This document shows positions 1 through 10,300 of a DNA stretch of 64,000 nucleotides, piece after piece. Position 1 is the first letter of the stretch. Each line of letters opens with the position of its first letter. This stretch comes from Streptomyces sp. CBMA152. GTDB taxonomy: Bacteria > Actinomycetota > Actinomycetes > Streptomycetales > Streptomycetaceae. The stretch spans positions 62,001 through 126,000 of the forward strand of contig NZ_MECJ01000028.1 in assembly GCF_014596475.1 (NCBI RefSeq), given 5' to 3'. The notes below the pieces were generated by a model. The model was not told the origin of the DNA. It ran no database searches and saw only the letters and a program-made list of their open reading frames with translations. The position numbers and the translations under genes were made by a program.

Positions 1-557
1 TCTCGGCGGGGTCGCGCGGGGCGTCGCGCAGGGATTTGGCGACCGCGGCCGGGTAGTCGGCGGGGACGGTCTGGGTGACCTTCGCCCATTCGATCTCGCT
101 GGTGACATCGCGCAGTTCGTTGCGGTCGAGCCGGACGCGGCAGCGGGCGCCCGCCTCGGCGACCAGCTGGATCTTCCGCTCGACGAGCCGGGGCAGCTCG
201 CCGCCGACGGCCTTGGGCCAGAAGTACTGGAGCTGGCGCAGGGCGGCGGAGTGGAAGGTGCGGGCCTGGACGCCGCCCGCGCCGAGCTGGCGGAGCCGGC
301 CGCGCATCTCGCCCGCGGCGCGGTTGGTGAAGGTGACGGCCAGCACACTGCCGGGGTGCAGTATTCCGGCCCGCACTCCGTACGCGATCCGGTGGGTGAT
401 CGCGCGCGTCTTGCCCGTGCCGGCTCCTGCCAGCACGCACACCGGTCCCTGCAGGGCCGTCGCGACCTCGCGCTGCTCGGGGTCGAGCCCGTCGAGCACC
501 GCGTCCGCCGAGTCGGGGACCTGTGGGAAGAGGGAGGAGCGCGTTGCTGCTGTCACC
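1..557 (-). CDS. uvrD2: UvrD2-type superfamily 1 DNA helicase, N-terminal part
   Basis: The frame is open from a GTG at 557 to the left edge, so only about 185 N-terminal residues are visible. They contain the Q-motif region (LDPEQREVA), a Walker A motif GAGTGKT and the motif Ia region (LAVTFTNRAAGEM), followed by the start of subdomain 1B. This is the layout of UvrD/PcrA 3'-5' helicases, which unwind DNA during repair using ATP. Position beside mycoredoxin and NudC matches the neighbourhood of M. tuberculosis uvrD2, hence the symbol. The GTG is preferred because an ATG a few codons upstream is closed by a stop. The diagnostic C-terminal HRDC and tetracysteine parts lie outside the window, so the paralogue assignment rests mainly on context. 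Confidence 0.85.
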
Positions 558-707
558 CGACCATGCTGCCAGGTCGGCGGAGGCGGACGGGACGCGTTGT
601 CCACAGGGGGTGAGATTCATCGTACTAATGCGGGAATGGCGACCAGATCGCGTACGTTCAAGCCCTTGGCGTTCCCCCATCCAGCCGAACATGAGGAGTG
701 CGAGAGC

Positions 708-950
708 ATGCCGGGCACTGTGACGATGTACAGCACCACGTGGTGCGGCTACTGCCGCCGGCTGAAGAGCCAGATGGACCGCGAGGGCATCGCGTACAAC
801 GAGATCAACATCGAGCAGGACCCGGAGTCGGCGGCTTTCGTCGAGAAGGCGAACGGTGGCAACCAGACGGTTCCGACCGTGCTCTTCGCCGACGGCTCGA
901 CCCTGACGAACCCGTCGCTCGCCCAGGTCAAGCAGAAGGTCGGCGTCTGA
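708..950 (+). CDS. mrx1: Mycoredoxin (glutaredoxin-like thiol oxidoreductase)
   Basis: This 80-residue protein is a single glutaredoxin fold. It has the redox pair Cys13 and Cys16 in WCGYC near the start of helix 1, the cis-proline motif TVPTV around residues 54-58, and the FADGS turn. In actinobacteria mycoredoxins reduce mixed disulfides between proteins and mycothiol in the cytoplasm. The CGYC active site, small size and position next to uvrD2 and nudC match M. tuberculosis Mrx1. The start is an ATG preceded by GAGGAG about 11 nt upstream. It is transcribed divergently from uvrD2 and ends at a strong hairpin shared with the convergent nudC gene. Confidence 0.87.
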   Translation: MPGTVTMYSTTWCGYCRRLKSQMDREGIAYNEINIEQDPESAAFVEKANGGNQTVPTVLFADGSTLTNPSLAQVKQKVGV

Positions 951-1002
951 TCCGCCCTGATGTCGCCGTCCCGCGTCTGCCTTGACGCGGTTGACGCGCA
1001 CG

Positions 1003-1041
1003 CGCGAAAGGCCCCCACCGCGCAGGTGGGGGCCTTTCGCG
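1003..1041. terminator. Bidirectional hairpin between mrx1 and nudC
   Basis: A perfect 17-bp stem (1003-1019 with 1025-1041) closes a 5-nt loop. It lies between the convergent mycoredoxin and nudC genes, 53 nt after the first stop and 18 nt after the second. There is no T tract, which is usual for Streptomyces terminators. Confidence 0.85.
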
Positions 1042-1059
1042 TGCGGACTGTGCCGGGCC

Positions 1060-2031
1060 TCAGTGCGTGGGCTTCGGCAGGGGCTTGCCGTACCAGAGCT
1101 CGATGAGCCGGGCCGCGATCGAGATGCCGAACGGGGGCAGCACCTCGCCGGACTCGAAGGCGGCGCGCAGGTCCTCGCGGGAGAACCAGCGGGCCTCGTG
1201 GATCTCCTCGCCGTCCACGTTGATCTCGGACGATGTGGCGTGCGCCATGAAGCCGAGCATCAGGCTGGACGGGAACGGCCAGGGCTGGCTGGCGACGTAC
1301 TCGACCTCGCCGACCGTGACGCCCGCCTCCTCGAAGACCTCGCGGCGTACCGACTGCTCGATGGACTCGCCGGGCTCGACGAAGCCCGCGAGCGTCGAGA
1401 AGCGGCCCTCCGGCCAGTGCACCTGGCGGCCGAGCAGCGCGCGGTCCTCCTCGTCCGTGACCAGCATGATCACGGCCGGGTCGGTACGCGGGTAGTGCTC
1501 GGCGCCGCACGCCTGGCAGCGCCGGATGTGGCCGGCGGCCGCAATGACGGTGCGCTCGCCGCAGCGCGAGCAGAAACGGTGCAGCCGCTGCCAGTTCTCC
1601 AGGGCGACCGCGTGGACCATCAGGCCCGCATCGCGGGGCGAGAGCAGCAGCCCCGCCTCGCGCAGCCCGGCCGCGCGCGCGGACTGGTCCATGCGGCCCG
1701 GCAGGGAGTCCTTCTGCAGCGCGAAGTAGCTGACGCCGTCGTCGTCGGTGCCCAGGAAGTAGCGGTGGGTCTCGGTGACCGGGGCTTCGAAGGCCGGGGT
1801 CATCACGAGTTCCGTGCGGCCGTCGGCGGTGTCGTCGATCAGTACCTGCCCGCCGGAGACCACGAAGACCCTGGTCGACGGGTGGCTCCAGGCCGCCGCC
1901 AGCCAGGCCTCGTCCAGGCGGTGGTGCGCCGCGCGGTCGATGTCGCTGGGCTCGGTGAGGCTGATGGGCGTGGTGAGCCCGATCGGCCGGTCCGCGGTGG
2001 CGTCACTGCTGGTGGTGCTGGTGGTGCTCAC
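1060..2031 (-). CDS. nudC: NADH pyrophosphatase NudC
   Basis: The 323-residue protein has an N-terminal beta-rich domain, a zinc ribbon (CSRCGER and CQACG, near residues 155-175) and a C-terminal Nudix domain. The Nudix box GFVEPGESIEQSVRREVFEE is complete, and the downstream SQPWPFPSSLM element is the signature separating NudC from other Nudix enzymes. The family hydrolyses NAD(H) to NMN(H) and AMP and removes NAD caps from RNA. I chose the GTG at 2031, which has GGAAG just upstream; a TTG four codons earlier is also possible. The gene is convergent with mrx1 and lies downstream of the M20 peptidase gene on the same strand. Confidence 0.92.
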   Translation of the reverse strand: MSTTSTTSSDATADRPIGLTTPISLTEPSDIDRAAHHRLDEAWLAAAWSHPSTRVFVVSGGQVLIDDTADGRTELVMTPAFEAPVTETHRYFLGTDDDGVSYFALQKDSLPGRMDQSARAAGLREAGLLLSPRDAGLMVHAVALENWQRLHRFCSRCGERTVIAAAGHIRRCQACGAEHYPRTDPAVIMLVTDEEDRALLGRQVHWPEGRFSTLAGFVEPGESIEQSVRREVFEEAGVTVGEVEYVASQPWPFPSSLMLGFMAHATSSEINVDGEEIHEARWFSREDLRAAFESGEVLPPFGISIAARLIELWYGKPLPKPTH

Positions 2032-2140
2032 AGGTGCTTCCAACTCCCCCGGGTGGATGGGTTCAGCGGTGTTCGTTCAGCGGTGGTGCTCCGGCGCGGG
2101 CCGTGGACCGCGCGGCCACCAGGTCGTGAGACCTGGTGGT

Positions 2141-3559
2141 TCACGTGCGTACGGACGCGAGGTCGCCCCACAGGTGGGCGGTGGTCTCGACGCCCTTGAG
2201 CAGGAGGTCGATCTCGACCTTCTCGTTGGGCGCGTGCCAGCCGTCGGACGGGACGGAGATCCCCAGGAAGAGGACCGGCGCGCCGAGCACGTCCTGGAGG
2301 TCGGCGGCCGGGCCCGAGCCGCCCTCACGCGTGAAGCGGATCTTCTGCCCGAAGGCGCGGCCCATGGCCCGTACGACCGACTGCAGGGCCGGGTGGTCCA
2401 GCGGTGTCAGGCACGGGCGCGTGCCCGCGCTGAAGGCGATCTCGTGCCGGATGCCGTCCGGGACCTGGGTGGCGACCCACTCCGTGACCAGCTTCTCGAT
2501 GCGGTCCGGGTCCTGCCCGGCGACCAGCCGGAAGGACAGCTTCACCATCGCCGACGACGGGATGATCGTCTTGCCGCCGGGGCCCTGGTAACCGCCGCCG
2601 ATGCCGTTGACCTCGGCGGTCGGCCGGGCCCAGACGCGTTCGAGCGTGGAGTATCCGGCTTCACCGTGGGGCGCGCGCGACTTGGCGGTCCGCAGCCACT
2701 CCTCCTCGTCGAAGGGCAGCTCGGCCACGAGCTGCCGCTCGGCGTCGGTCAGTTCGGCGATGCCGTCGTAGAAGCCGGGCACGGTGACGCGCGCGTGGGC
2801 GTCGTGCAGCGCCGCGACCAGGCGGGCGACGGCGGTGGCCGGGTTGGGCACGGCGCCGCCGAAGGAGCCGGAGTGGATGTCCTGGTCCGGCCCGTACAGC
2901 CGGATCTCGCACTCGGCGAGGCCGCGCATCCCCGTACACACCGTAGGTGTGTTCTGCGACCACATGCCGGTGTCGGAGACGATCACGGCGTCGGCGGCGA
3001 GCCGGTCCGCGTGCGCCTCGACGAGGGCGCGGAAGTTCGGCGAACCGGACTCCTCCTCGCCCTCGATCAGCAACTTCAGGTTGACGGCGGGAGCGGTGCG
3101 GCCGGTGGCGGCCAGATGCGCGCGGACGCCCAGGGTGTGGAAGAACACCTGGCCCTTGTCGTCCGCCGCGCCACGCCCGTACAGGCGGCCGTCCCGCAGC
3201 TCCGGCTCGAACGGCTCGGTGTGCCAGCCGTCCTCGCGCGCGGCGGGCTGCACGTCGTGGTGGCCGTAGACGAGCACGGTGGGCGCCTCGGGGTCGCCGG
3301 AGGGCCACTCGGCGTAGACGGCCGGGGCGCCCGGGGTTTCGAGGACCTCGGCGACCGGGAAGCCGGTCTCCTTGAGCTTGGCGGCGAGCCAGTCGGCGCT
3401 GCGTCGTACGTCGGCGTCGTGTTCGGGCTGGGCCGACACGGACGGGATCCGCAGCCACTCGGCGAGGTCGTCGAGGAAGGCGGCGCGGTGCTGCTCGATG
3501 TACGCGCGTACGGTCGCGTCGACTGCGGTCTGGACGGCGCTGTCCGGGGTCTCGCTCAT
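2141..3559 (-). CDS. M20 family dipeptidase/metallopeptidase
   Basis: The 472-residue protein is a di-zinc M20 peptidase of the carnosinase/CNDP type. Metal ligands are visible in order: VYGHHDVQP, the bridging Asp in GRGAADDKGQ, the catalytic Glu pair in IEGEEESGS, an Asp in IVSDTGMW, and the terminal His in SDGWHAPNE. The dimerisation lid lies between the two halves of the catalytic domain. The family cleaves dipeptides or related amides in the cytoplasm; the substrate cannot be read from sequence. No signal peptide is seen. The ATG at 3559 is the first start that keeps the conserved N-terminus. The gene sits between adnB and nudC on the same strand, 10 nt from the adnB stop. Confidence 0.88.
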   Translation of the reverse strand: MSETPDSAVQTAVDATVRAYIEQHRAAFLDDLAEWLRIPSVSAQPEHDADVRRSADWLAAKLKETGFPVAEVLETPGAPAVYAEWPSGDPEAPTVLVYGHHDVQPAAREDGWHTEPFEPELRDGRLYGRGAADDKGQVFFHTLGVRAHLAATGRTAPAVNLKLLIEGEEESGSPNFRALVEAHADRLAADAVIVSDTGMWSQNTPTVCTGMRGLAECEIRLYGPDQDIHSGSFGGAVPNPATAVARLVAALHDAHARVTVPGFYDGIAELTDAERQLVAELPFDEEEWLRTAKSRAPHGEAGYSTLERVWARPTAEVNGIGGGYQGPGGKTIIPSSAMVKLSFRLVAGQDPDRIEKLVTEWVATQVPDGIRHEIAFSAGTRPCLTPLDHPALQSVVRAMGRAFGQKIRFTREGGSGPAADLQDVLGAPVLFLGISVPSDGWHAPNEKVEIDLLLKGVETTAHLWGDLASVRT

Positions 3560-3569
3560 GCCATTGAGC

Positions 3570-6500
3570 CTATCCGGCCGCTGGTGGTGGCATGTCCGCC
3601 GGTGCCCCGGCCCGGCCCCGCGGGGACGCGAGAGCGGCCGCCTCGCGCGCGTGGCCGTCCTCCGCGCCGCGTTCGCGCGCGTGCTCGCCCTCGCCGAGCA
3701 GGATCCGTTCCAGTTCCGCGCGGCCAGGCAGACGGGCCGGACGCACGGTCTCCCCTGTACGTACGTACAGGAAGGCGGCGGTGACGGATGCGAGCGGGAC
3801 ACCGTGCTGCTCGGCCCAGGCGAGGCGGTAGACGGCGAGCTGGAGCGGGTCGCCGGTGGCGCCGCGGCCGGTCTTCCAGTCGACGATCTCGTACGTGTCG
3901 GGGGCCTCGCCCGCGTACACCGCGTCGATACGGCCGCGGATCACCCGGCCCGCGAGCGTGAGCTGGACCGGCGCTTCGGTGCGGAGCGGGGTGCGTCGCG
4001 CGTACGGGGAGCGCTCGAAGGCCTCCTTGAGGGCGGCCAGATCGCGCTCGTCGGCGATGTCGGCGTCGGTGTCGTCGCCGCCGGGGAGCTCGTCGGGGCC
4101 GAGCATGGGCAGCGGCAGCTCCTCGAACCGGGACTCCACCCAGGCGTGGAACCGGGTGCCCCGGCGGGCCGCGGGCTGCGGCGGCTTCGGCATGGGACGG
4201 GCCAGGTCCTGGGCGAAACCGTCGGGGTCGGCGGCGAGCCGCAGCAGCTCGGAGGCGGTGAGCGAGGACGGCACGGGGACGTCACGGGTGGCGGCGCGGG
4301 AGCGGCGGAGCTCGGTGGTGAGCGCCTCCAGGTCGCGGTCCCAGGAGGCGATGGCGCGGCGCTCCTCGGGGGTGAGCGCGTACGGGGGGTCGGCGTCGGC
4401 GCGGCTGTGCTGCACGGGCACGTCGGCGCGCGGGCGGGCCTGCGGCGGGGCCGCGTGAGGTGCGTGGCTGTGTGTGGGGGGCTGCGGTGGGGCCGGGCGC
4501 TGGGTCGGGAGGCCGTCCCAGTCGTCCGCCAGGGCGGACAGGTCGTCGAAGGCGCCCGTGCCGTCGTCCGGCGGGAAGTCGAGGTCGGCGAGGTCGTCCG
4601 GCGGAAAGGGATCGCCTTCGTAGGCGCCGTCCGCGTGGGCGTCGTCTTCGTAGACGCTGTCCTCGTAGACGTCGCCTTCGTAGGCGCCGTCCACGTACAC
4701 GTGTTCCTCGTGCGCGAACTCCCGCTCCTCTCGCGCGTAGTGCGAGTCCGCGCCGGTCGTTCCCTCCGCGTCGAGATACGCCAGGACCGTCTCGGCCGCG
4801 GCACGCCTGCGTGCCAGGGACGTGGGGTCGAGGGGGAGCGGCCACGCTTGCGTGGCGGCGGACTCGCCCAGGGCGGGGTTCTCGGCGTCCTCGGCCGGTT
4901 CGTCGGCCCACACCTCGATCTCGCCGTGGCCGGCCTCACAGTGGGCGTACAGGGCATGCAGGAACTCGGACGGGCCGCGCCTCTTCTTCTGGCTGGGGCC
5001 CCACCAGTGACCCGAGCCGAGGAGCAGCGAGCGCGGGCGGGTGAACGTGACGTAGCCCAGGCGCAGTTCTTCCGTGTGCTGGTGCTCCTTCAGCTCCTCC
5101 TTGAACGCCTTGAGGCCCTTGGCGTCCCACTCCGGGGTGCCCGGCAGCGTCGGGGCGTCGCCGCGCAGCGCGTGCGGCAGGACCTTGGCCTGGGCGGTCC
5201 AGGCGTCGCGCGGCTGGGTGGACGGGAAGGTTCCGGTGACCAGGCCCGGGACGGCGACCACGTCCCACTCAAGTCCTTTGGACTTGTGGGCGGTGAGCAC
5301 CTTCACCGTGTTCTCGCCGCCGGGCAGGGCGTTGTCCAGGCCCTTCTCGTACTGGGCGGCGGTGCGCAGGAAGCCGAGGAAGGCGAGGAGCGAGGCCTCG
5401 CCGTCGAGCGCGGCGAACCCGGCCGCTATGTCGAGGAAGTTGGCGAGGGTCTCGCGGCGGCGGGCCGCCAGCGCGTGCGGCGAGGCGGAGAGCTCGACCT
5501 CCAGGCCGGTCACGGTGAGGACGCGGTGGAGTACGTCCATGAGCGGATCGGCGAGCGAGCGGCGCAGATCGCGCAGCTCTGCGGCGAGCCGGGCGAAGCG
5601 CACGCGCGCGTCGGCGGAGAACGGCAGCCCGTCGTCCTCGCCGTCGGCCGCCTCCAGGAAGGTGTCGAGGGCGTCGGCGAGGGAGATCACCTCGGCCGGG
5701 TCGACGCCTTCGACGGCGTCCGCGAGGCGCTGGTCCAGGTCGTGGGACCCGGCCCTGTCCCGGCTGACCAGACGGCGGGCCCGACGGCCGAGCAGGGCGA
5801 GGTCACGGGGGCCGATGCGCCAGCGGGGGCCGGTCAGGACGCGGACGAGCGAGGCGTTGGCGCCCGGGTCCTGAAGAACCTCGCAGACGGCCACCAGGTC
5901 GGCGACCTCGGGGAGGTGGAGCAGCCCGGACAGGCCGACGACCTCGACCGGGATGTCGCGCGCGACGAGCGCGCCCTGGATCTGCGGGAAGTCGCCCGCC
6001 GTCCGGCACAGGACGGCGATCTCGCCGGGCTCCTTGCCGGTGCGTACGAGATGCGCGAGGGAGTCCGCGAGCCAGTCGATCTCCTCCTGGTGGGTGTCGA
6101 GCAGGGCGATGCGCACGGTGCCGTCGCGCTCGGCGCCCGGGGCGGGGCGCAGCGCCTCGACGCCCGCGTGCATCGCGCGCAGGGGGGCGGCCAGCGAGTT
6201 GGCGAGGTCCAGGAGGCGGCCGCCGCTGCGGCGGTTCTCGCTGAGCGAGTGGCGGGTGGCGGGGCGGCCGTCCGCGTACGCGAAGTGGCGCGGGAAGTCG
6301 TCGAGGTTGGCCACGGAGGCGCCGCGCCAGCCGTAGATGGCCTGGCAGGGGTCGCCGACGGCGGTCACGGCGTGTCCCGTGCCTTCTCCGAACAGGGCGG
6401 CGAGCAGACGGCGCTGGGCGACCGAGGTGTCCTGGTACTCGTCGAGCAGCACGACGCGGAACTCGTCGCGCAGGATCGCGCCGACTTCGGGGCGGGTCAG

Positions 6501-7250
6501 GGCCAGCTCGGCGGAGAGGGCGATCTGGTCACCGAAGTCGAGGAGGTCACGGCTTTTCTTGGCATCCCGGTAACGGACAGTGAGGTCGAGGAGTTCCAGC
6601 CTTCCCTCGGCCGCCTCGGGCACCTTGCGCAGATCGGCGTTGCTGAGCTTCGCGCCCTCCAGCGCGCGCAGCAGCTCACGGTCGTACGTCCGCAGCGCGT
6701 CCGGTCGTACGAGGTGCTCGGCGAGCTCCGCGTCCAGCGCCAGCAGATCGCTGACCAGGGAGGCGAAGGACTTGGTCAGCGCGGGGTAGGGGCCGGGGGC
6801 CTCGCGCAGCACGCGCGCGGCGAGCTGGTAGCGGGTGGCGTCGGCGAGCAGCCGCGAGGTGGGTTCGAGCCCTATGCGCAGGCCGTGGTCGGCGAGGAGC
6901 TGGCCCGCGAAGGCGTGGTACGTGGAGATGCGGGGCTCGCCCGGGGGGTTGTCCGGGTCGATCACGTCGGGGTCGGTGATGCCCGCGCGGACCAGGGCCG
7001 TACGCACGCGTTCGGCGAGCTCGCCCGCGGCCTTGTTGGTGAAGGTGAGCCCGAGGACCTGCTCGGGGGCGACCTGTCCGGTGCCGACCAGCCAGACCAC
7101 CCGGGCCGCCATCACGGTGGTCTTCCCGGACCCTGCTCCGGCCACGACGACCTGCGGGGCGGGCGGGGCGGTGATGCACGCCGTCTGCTCCGGGGTGAAC
7201 GGGATGCCGAGGAGCTCTTTGAGCTCCTCGGGGTCGGTGAGGATGGGCAC
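3570..7250 (-). CDS. adnB: AdnB-like subunit of helicase-nuclease (UvrD helicase plus RecB-type nuclease)
   Basis: The protein (about 1226 residues) joins an SF1A helicase to a C-terminal RecB-family nuclease. Helicase motifs run AGAGSGKTT (Walker A), LLDEYQDTS (Walker B), VGDPCQAIYGWRG, LTAHKSKGLEW and YVTFTRPR. The nuclease has GTRFHAWVE, GRIDAV, the catalytic pair in VDWKTG and QLAVYRLAW. AdnAB resects double-strand break ends in actinobacteria that lack RecBCD. The acidic, Tyr-rich insert near residues 840-900 contains a 60-bp DNA duplication. The N-terminus is uncertain: GTG at 7250 directly precedes the conserved PILTDPEELKELLG, while GTG 7274 or TTG 7280 would add 8-10 residues. The partner adnA lies about 110 nt upstream on the same strand. 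Confidence 0.9.
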   Translation of the reverse strand: MPILTDPEELKELLGIPFTPEQTACITAPPAPQVVVAGAGSGKTTVMAARVVWLVGTGQVAPEQVLGLTFTNKAAGELAERVRTALVRAGITDPDVIDPDNPPGEPRISTYHAFAGQLLADHGLRIGLEPTSRLLADATRYQLAARVLREAPGPYPALTKSFASLVSDLLALDAELAEHLVRPDALRTYDRELLRALEGAKLSNADLRKVPEAAEGRLELLDLTVRYRDAKKSRDLLDFGDQIALSAELALTRPEVGAILRDEFRVVLLDEYQDTSVAQRRLLAALFGEGTGHAVTAVGDPCQAIYGWRGASVANLDDFPRHFAYADGRPATRHSLSENRRSGGRLLDLANSLAAPLRAMHAGVEALRPAPGAERDGTVRIALLDTHQEEIDWLADSLAHLVRTGKEPGEIAVLCRTAGDFPQIQGALVARDIPVEVVGLSGLLHLPEVADLVAVCEVLQDPGANASLVRVLTGPRWRIGPRDLALLGRRARRLVSRDRAGSHDLDQRLADAVEGVDPAEVISLADALDTFLEAADGEDDGLPFSADARVRFARLAAELRDLRRSLADPLMDVLHRVLTVTGLEVELSASPHALAARRRETLANFLDIAAGFAALDGEASLLAFLGFLRTAAQYEKGLDNALPGGENTVKVLTAHKSKGLEWDVVAVPGLVTGTFPSTQPRDAWTAQAKVLPHALRGDAPTLPGTPEWDAKGLKAFKEELKEHQHTEELRLGYVTFTRPRSLLLGSGHWWGPSQKKRRGPSEFLHALYAHCEAGHGEIEVWADEPAEDAENPALGESAATQAWPLPLDPTSLARRRAAAETVLAYLDAEGTTGADSHYAREEREFAHEEHVYVDGAYEGDVYEDSVYEDDAHADGAYEGDPFPPDDLADLDFPPDDGTGAFDDLSALADDWDGLPTQRPAPPQPPTHSHAPHAAPPQARPRADVPVQHSRADADPPYALTPEERRAIASWDRDLEALTTELRRSRAATRDVPVPSSLTASELLRLAADPDGFAQDLARPMPKPPQPAARRGTRFHAWVESRFEELPLPMLGPDELPGGDDTDADIADERDLAALKEAFERSPYARRTPLRTEAPVQLTLAGRVIRGRIDAVYAGEAPDTYEIVDWKTGRGATGDPLQLAVYRLAWAEQHGVPLASVTAAFLYVRTGETVRPARLPGRAELERILLGEGEHARERGAEDGHAREAAALASPRGRAGAPADMPPPAAG
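4612..4692. repeat. 60-bp tandem duplication inside adnB
   Basis: A 21-bp segment at 4612-4632 is repeated exactly at 4672-4692, giving a 60-bp period (20 codons). The duplicated peptide core is DGAYEGD. The surrounding residues are nearly all Asp, Glu, Tyr, Ala and Gly, so this is a recent in-frame expansion of an acidic linker. Confidence 0.85.
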
Positions 7251-7358
7251 CCCAGAGAGGCTAACGGGGACCACTGACAACCGTGGTTCCCGTCATGATG
7301 CGTGAGGGCTCGTAAGCGGTGGGTTCCGCCGCCAGCGGCGGCCCCCAGCCCCCAGACG

Positions 7359-10300
7359 TCACTCCAGTACCTGTCGCCCCTCCGGCTGGGCCGAGCACGA
7401 TGTACGGAACGTGCAGGTCGTGCAGTGCTGGCCCGGGTTCGGGGTGAAGTGTTCGTCCAGGACACGGCCCGCCGCCGTGGCGAGGAGGTCGCCGACCCAC
7501 TCCCCCGCCAGGGGCTGCTGGGCCTGCACCTTCGGGTACGCCTCGCCGCCCTCCTTCTTGGGCGCGGCCTGGCGCAGATGGACCAGTTCGGCGCCGCCGG
7601 GGACCGGGCGCTCGCCCGCGAACGCCTCGTCGACCGCGCCCTCGGCGACCGCCAGCTGGTAGACCGCCAGCTGCGGATGCGCGGCCACCTCGTTGGCGGT
7701 GGGCGCCTGCTTGCCGGTCTTGAAGTCGACTACGTAGGCGCGGCCCGCCTCGTCCTGCTCGACCCGGTCCATCGAGCCCCGGATGCGGACCTCGTACTCG
7801 CCCGCCTCCAGCGTCACGTCGAAGTCGTGCTCGGTCGCGACCGGGGTGCGGCCGGTGCGGTCCAGGGTGTGCCAGCGCAGGAACCTCTCCAGCGCCACGC
7901 GCGCGTTGTTCTTCTCCTGGAGCGACTTCCAGGGCGCGTCGAAGGCGAGCGCGTCCCACACCGAGTCGAGCCGTTCCATCAGTACGGCGAGGTCCGCGGG
8001 CGTACGCCCGGAGGCGACCTCGTCGGCGAGCACGTGCACTACGTTGCCGAAGCCCTGCGCGGCGGTGGCGGGCGCGTCCGCCTTCACCTCGCGCCCCAAA
8101 AACCATTGCAGCGCACAGGTGTTGGCGAGCTGGTCGAGCGCGCTGCCCGAGAGCACGACCGGGTGGTTGCGGTCGCGCAGGGGAACCTCGGAACGCGTCG
8201 GCTCGTTCAACCCCCACCAGCGGTACGGGTGGGCCGCGGGCACCAGCGGCTGGCCCTCGTCGTCGGCGAGGGCGGCGAGGCGGGCGAGGCGGCGGGCGGC
8301 GGCGTCCCGCAGCTCGGGCGACGCTTCGGGGTCGACGGTGGTGGCGCGCAGCTCCGCCACCAGTGCGGCGACGGCGAGGGGGCGGCGGGGGCGGCCGGTG
8401 ACGTCCTTGGGCTCTTGGCCGAGTTCGGCGAGGAAGCGGGAGGGCTGGTCACCATCGTCGGCGGTGGCCTTGACGGCGGTCACGACGACACGGTCGCGCG
8501 CGCGGGTGGCGGCGACGTAGAAGAGGCGGCGCTCCTCGGCCAGCAGGGCGCCCGGGGTGAGCGGTTCAGCGAGCCCGTCGCGGCCGATGCGGTCGGCCTC
8601 CAGGAGGGAGCCGCGGCGGCGCAGATCGGGCCAGAGCCCTTCCTGGACGCCCGCGACGACGACCAGGCTCCACTCCAGGCCCTTGGAGCGGTGGGCGGTC
8701 ATCAGGCGTACGGCGTCGGGCCGCGCGGCCCGCCGGGTGAGGGTGTCGGCGGCGATGTCCTGCGCGTCGACCTCCTCCAGGAAGTTGAGCGCGCCCCGGC
8801 CGCCGGTGCGCTCCTCGGCGCGCGCGGCGGTGTCGAACAGCGCGCACACCGCGTCGAGATCGCGGTCGGCGTTGCGGCCCGCGGGGCCGCCGCGCAGGGC
8901 CGCGCGCTCCAGTCGCTGGGGCCACGGAGTGCCGCTCCACAGCTCCCAGAGGGCCTCGGCCGCGGTGCCGCCGCCCTCCAGGAGCTCACGGGCCTTGCGG
9001 AGCAGCGCGCTCAGGCGCTGGGCGCCCCGGGCGTACGCGGGGTCGTGGGCGACGAGCCGCTCGGGCTCGGCGAGCGCGCGCGCGAGGAGGACGTCGGAGG
9101 GCGGCGGCACCCTGTTGCCCGCCGCCCGCTCCTCGTCGCGCAGGGCCCGGCCCAGGCGTCGGATGTCGGCGCTGTCCATGCCGCCGAGGGGGGAGGCGAG
9201 CAGGTCGAGGGCGGTCTCGGGGTCGAGCCAGGCGGGCGCGGCGGCGCCCTTCGGAGCAGGGGCGTCGGCCTGCGGTGTGCCGTCCTCCGGACCGGGGGCG
9301 TCGGCCTGCGGCGCGCCCTCGTCCGGACCAGGAGCGTCAGCCTGCGGCTCGCCCTCCAGGGCGGCGGCCTCGGACACGACGTCGGCGGAAGCCGGTCCCG
9401 ACTCCCCCACTGCCTGCGGCGGCGAGGACAGCGCCGCAGCAGCCACCGCCCGCAGGGCGGACAGCAGGGGCGTCACGGCGGGCTCATGGCGCAGCGGAAC
9501 GTCGGTGCCGTCCACCTCGACCGGGACGCCCGCCGAGGTCAGGGCGCGGCGCAGGGCGGGCAGCGCGCGGGTGCCCGCTCGGGTGAGGACCGCGATCTCG
9601 TGCCACGGGACGTCCTCCTCCAGGTGGGCGCGGCGGACGATGTCGGCGATGTTCTCCAGCTCGGCGGAGGCCGTCGGGTAGGTGTACGCCTCGACGCGGC
9701 CCCCCGCCCGTACCGCCGTCAGCTCGCGGTGGGCCCGTACCTTCTCGGCGGGCAGCCGAGGCAGCGGCATCCGCCGGGTCAGCAGCCGGGTCGCGGTGAG
9801 CAGCTCGGCGCCCGAGCGGCGGGACGTCGTCAGGACCTCGACCGGCGCCGGAGCGCCGTCAACGCGCCGAAACGTGTCCGGAAAGTCAAGGATCCCGTTG
9901 ACGTCGGCGCCCCGGAACGCGTAGATCGACTGGTCCGGGTCGCCGAAGGCGACCAGCGTGCGGCCGTCGCCCGCGAGGGCCCGCAGCAGGCGGACCTGAG
10001 CCGGGTCGGTGTCCTGGTACTCGTCCACGAACACGGCGTCGTACGCATCGGCAAGCCAGGTGCCGTGCGGGGCGGAGGAGGAGACGTGGGACGACGGGCC
10101 AAAGCGGCCGCCGCGCTCGGCGAGCAGGACGGCCCGGTGGACCAGTTCCGCGTAGTCCAGTACGCCCTGCAGATCGAGGACGTCGAGATATTCGGCCAAG
10201 AACCCCGCTGCCGCCCGCCAGTCGGGGCGGCCGGTGCGCCGGGCGAAGTCGGCCAGCGAGTCCGGGCCCAGGCCCAGTTCGCGGCTGCGGGCGAGCACCG

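Noticed and set aside
3372..7277. Plus-strand open frame of 1301 codons opposite adnB
   Set aside because: It mirrors adnB and translates to Arg/Gly/Val-rich sequence with no motif. Similar shadows exist opposite adnA (7302-10898) and the MgtE-N gene (47157-48923).
9255..9356. Possible CRISPR-like repeats at the adnA 36-bp repeat and the adnB 60-bp repeat
   Set aside because: Units are in coding frame, have no spacers of differing sequence, and no cas genes are present.
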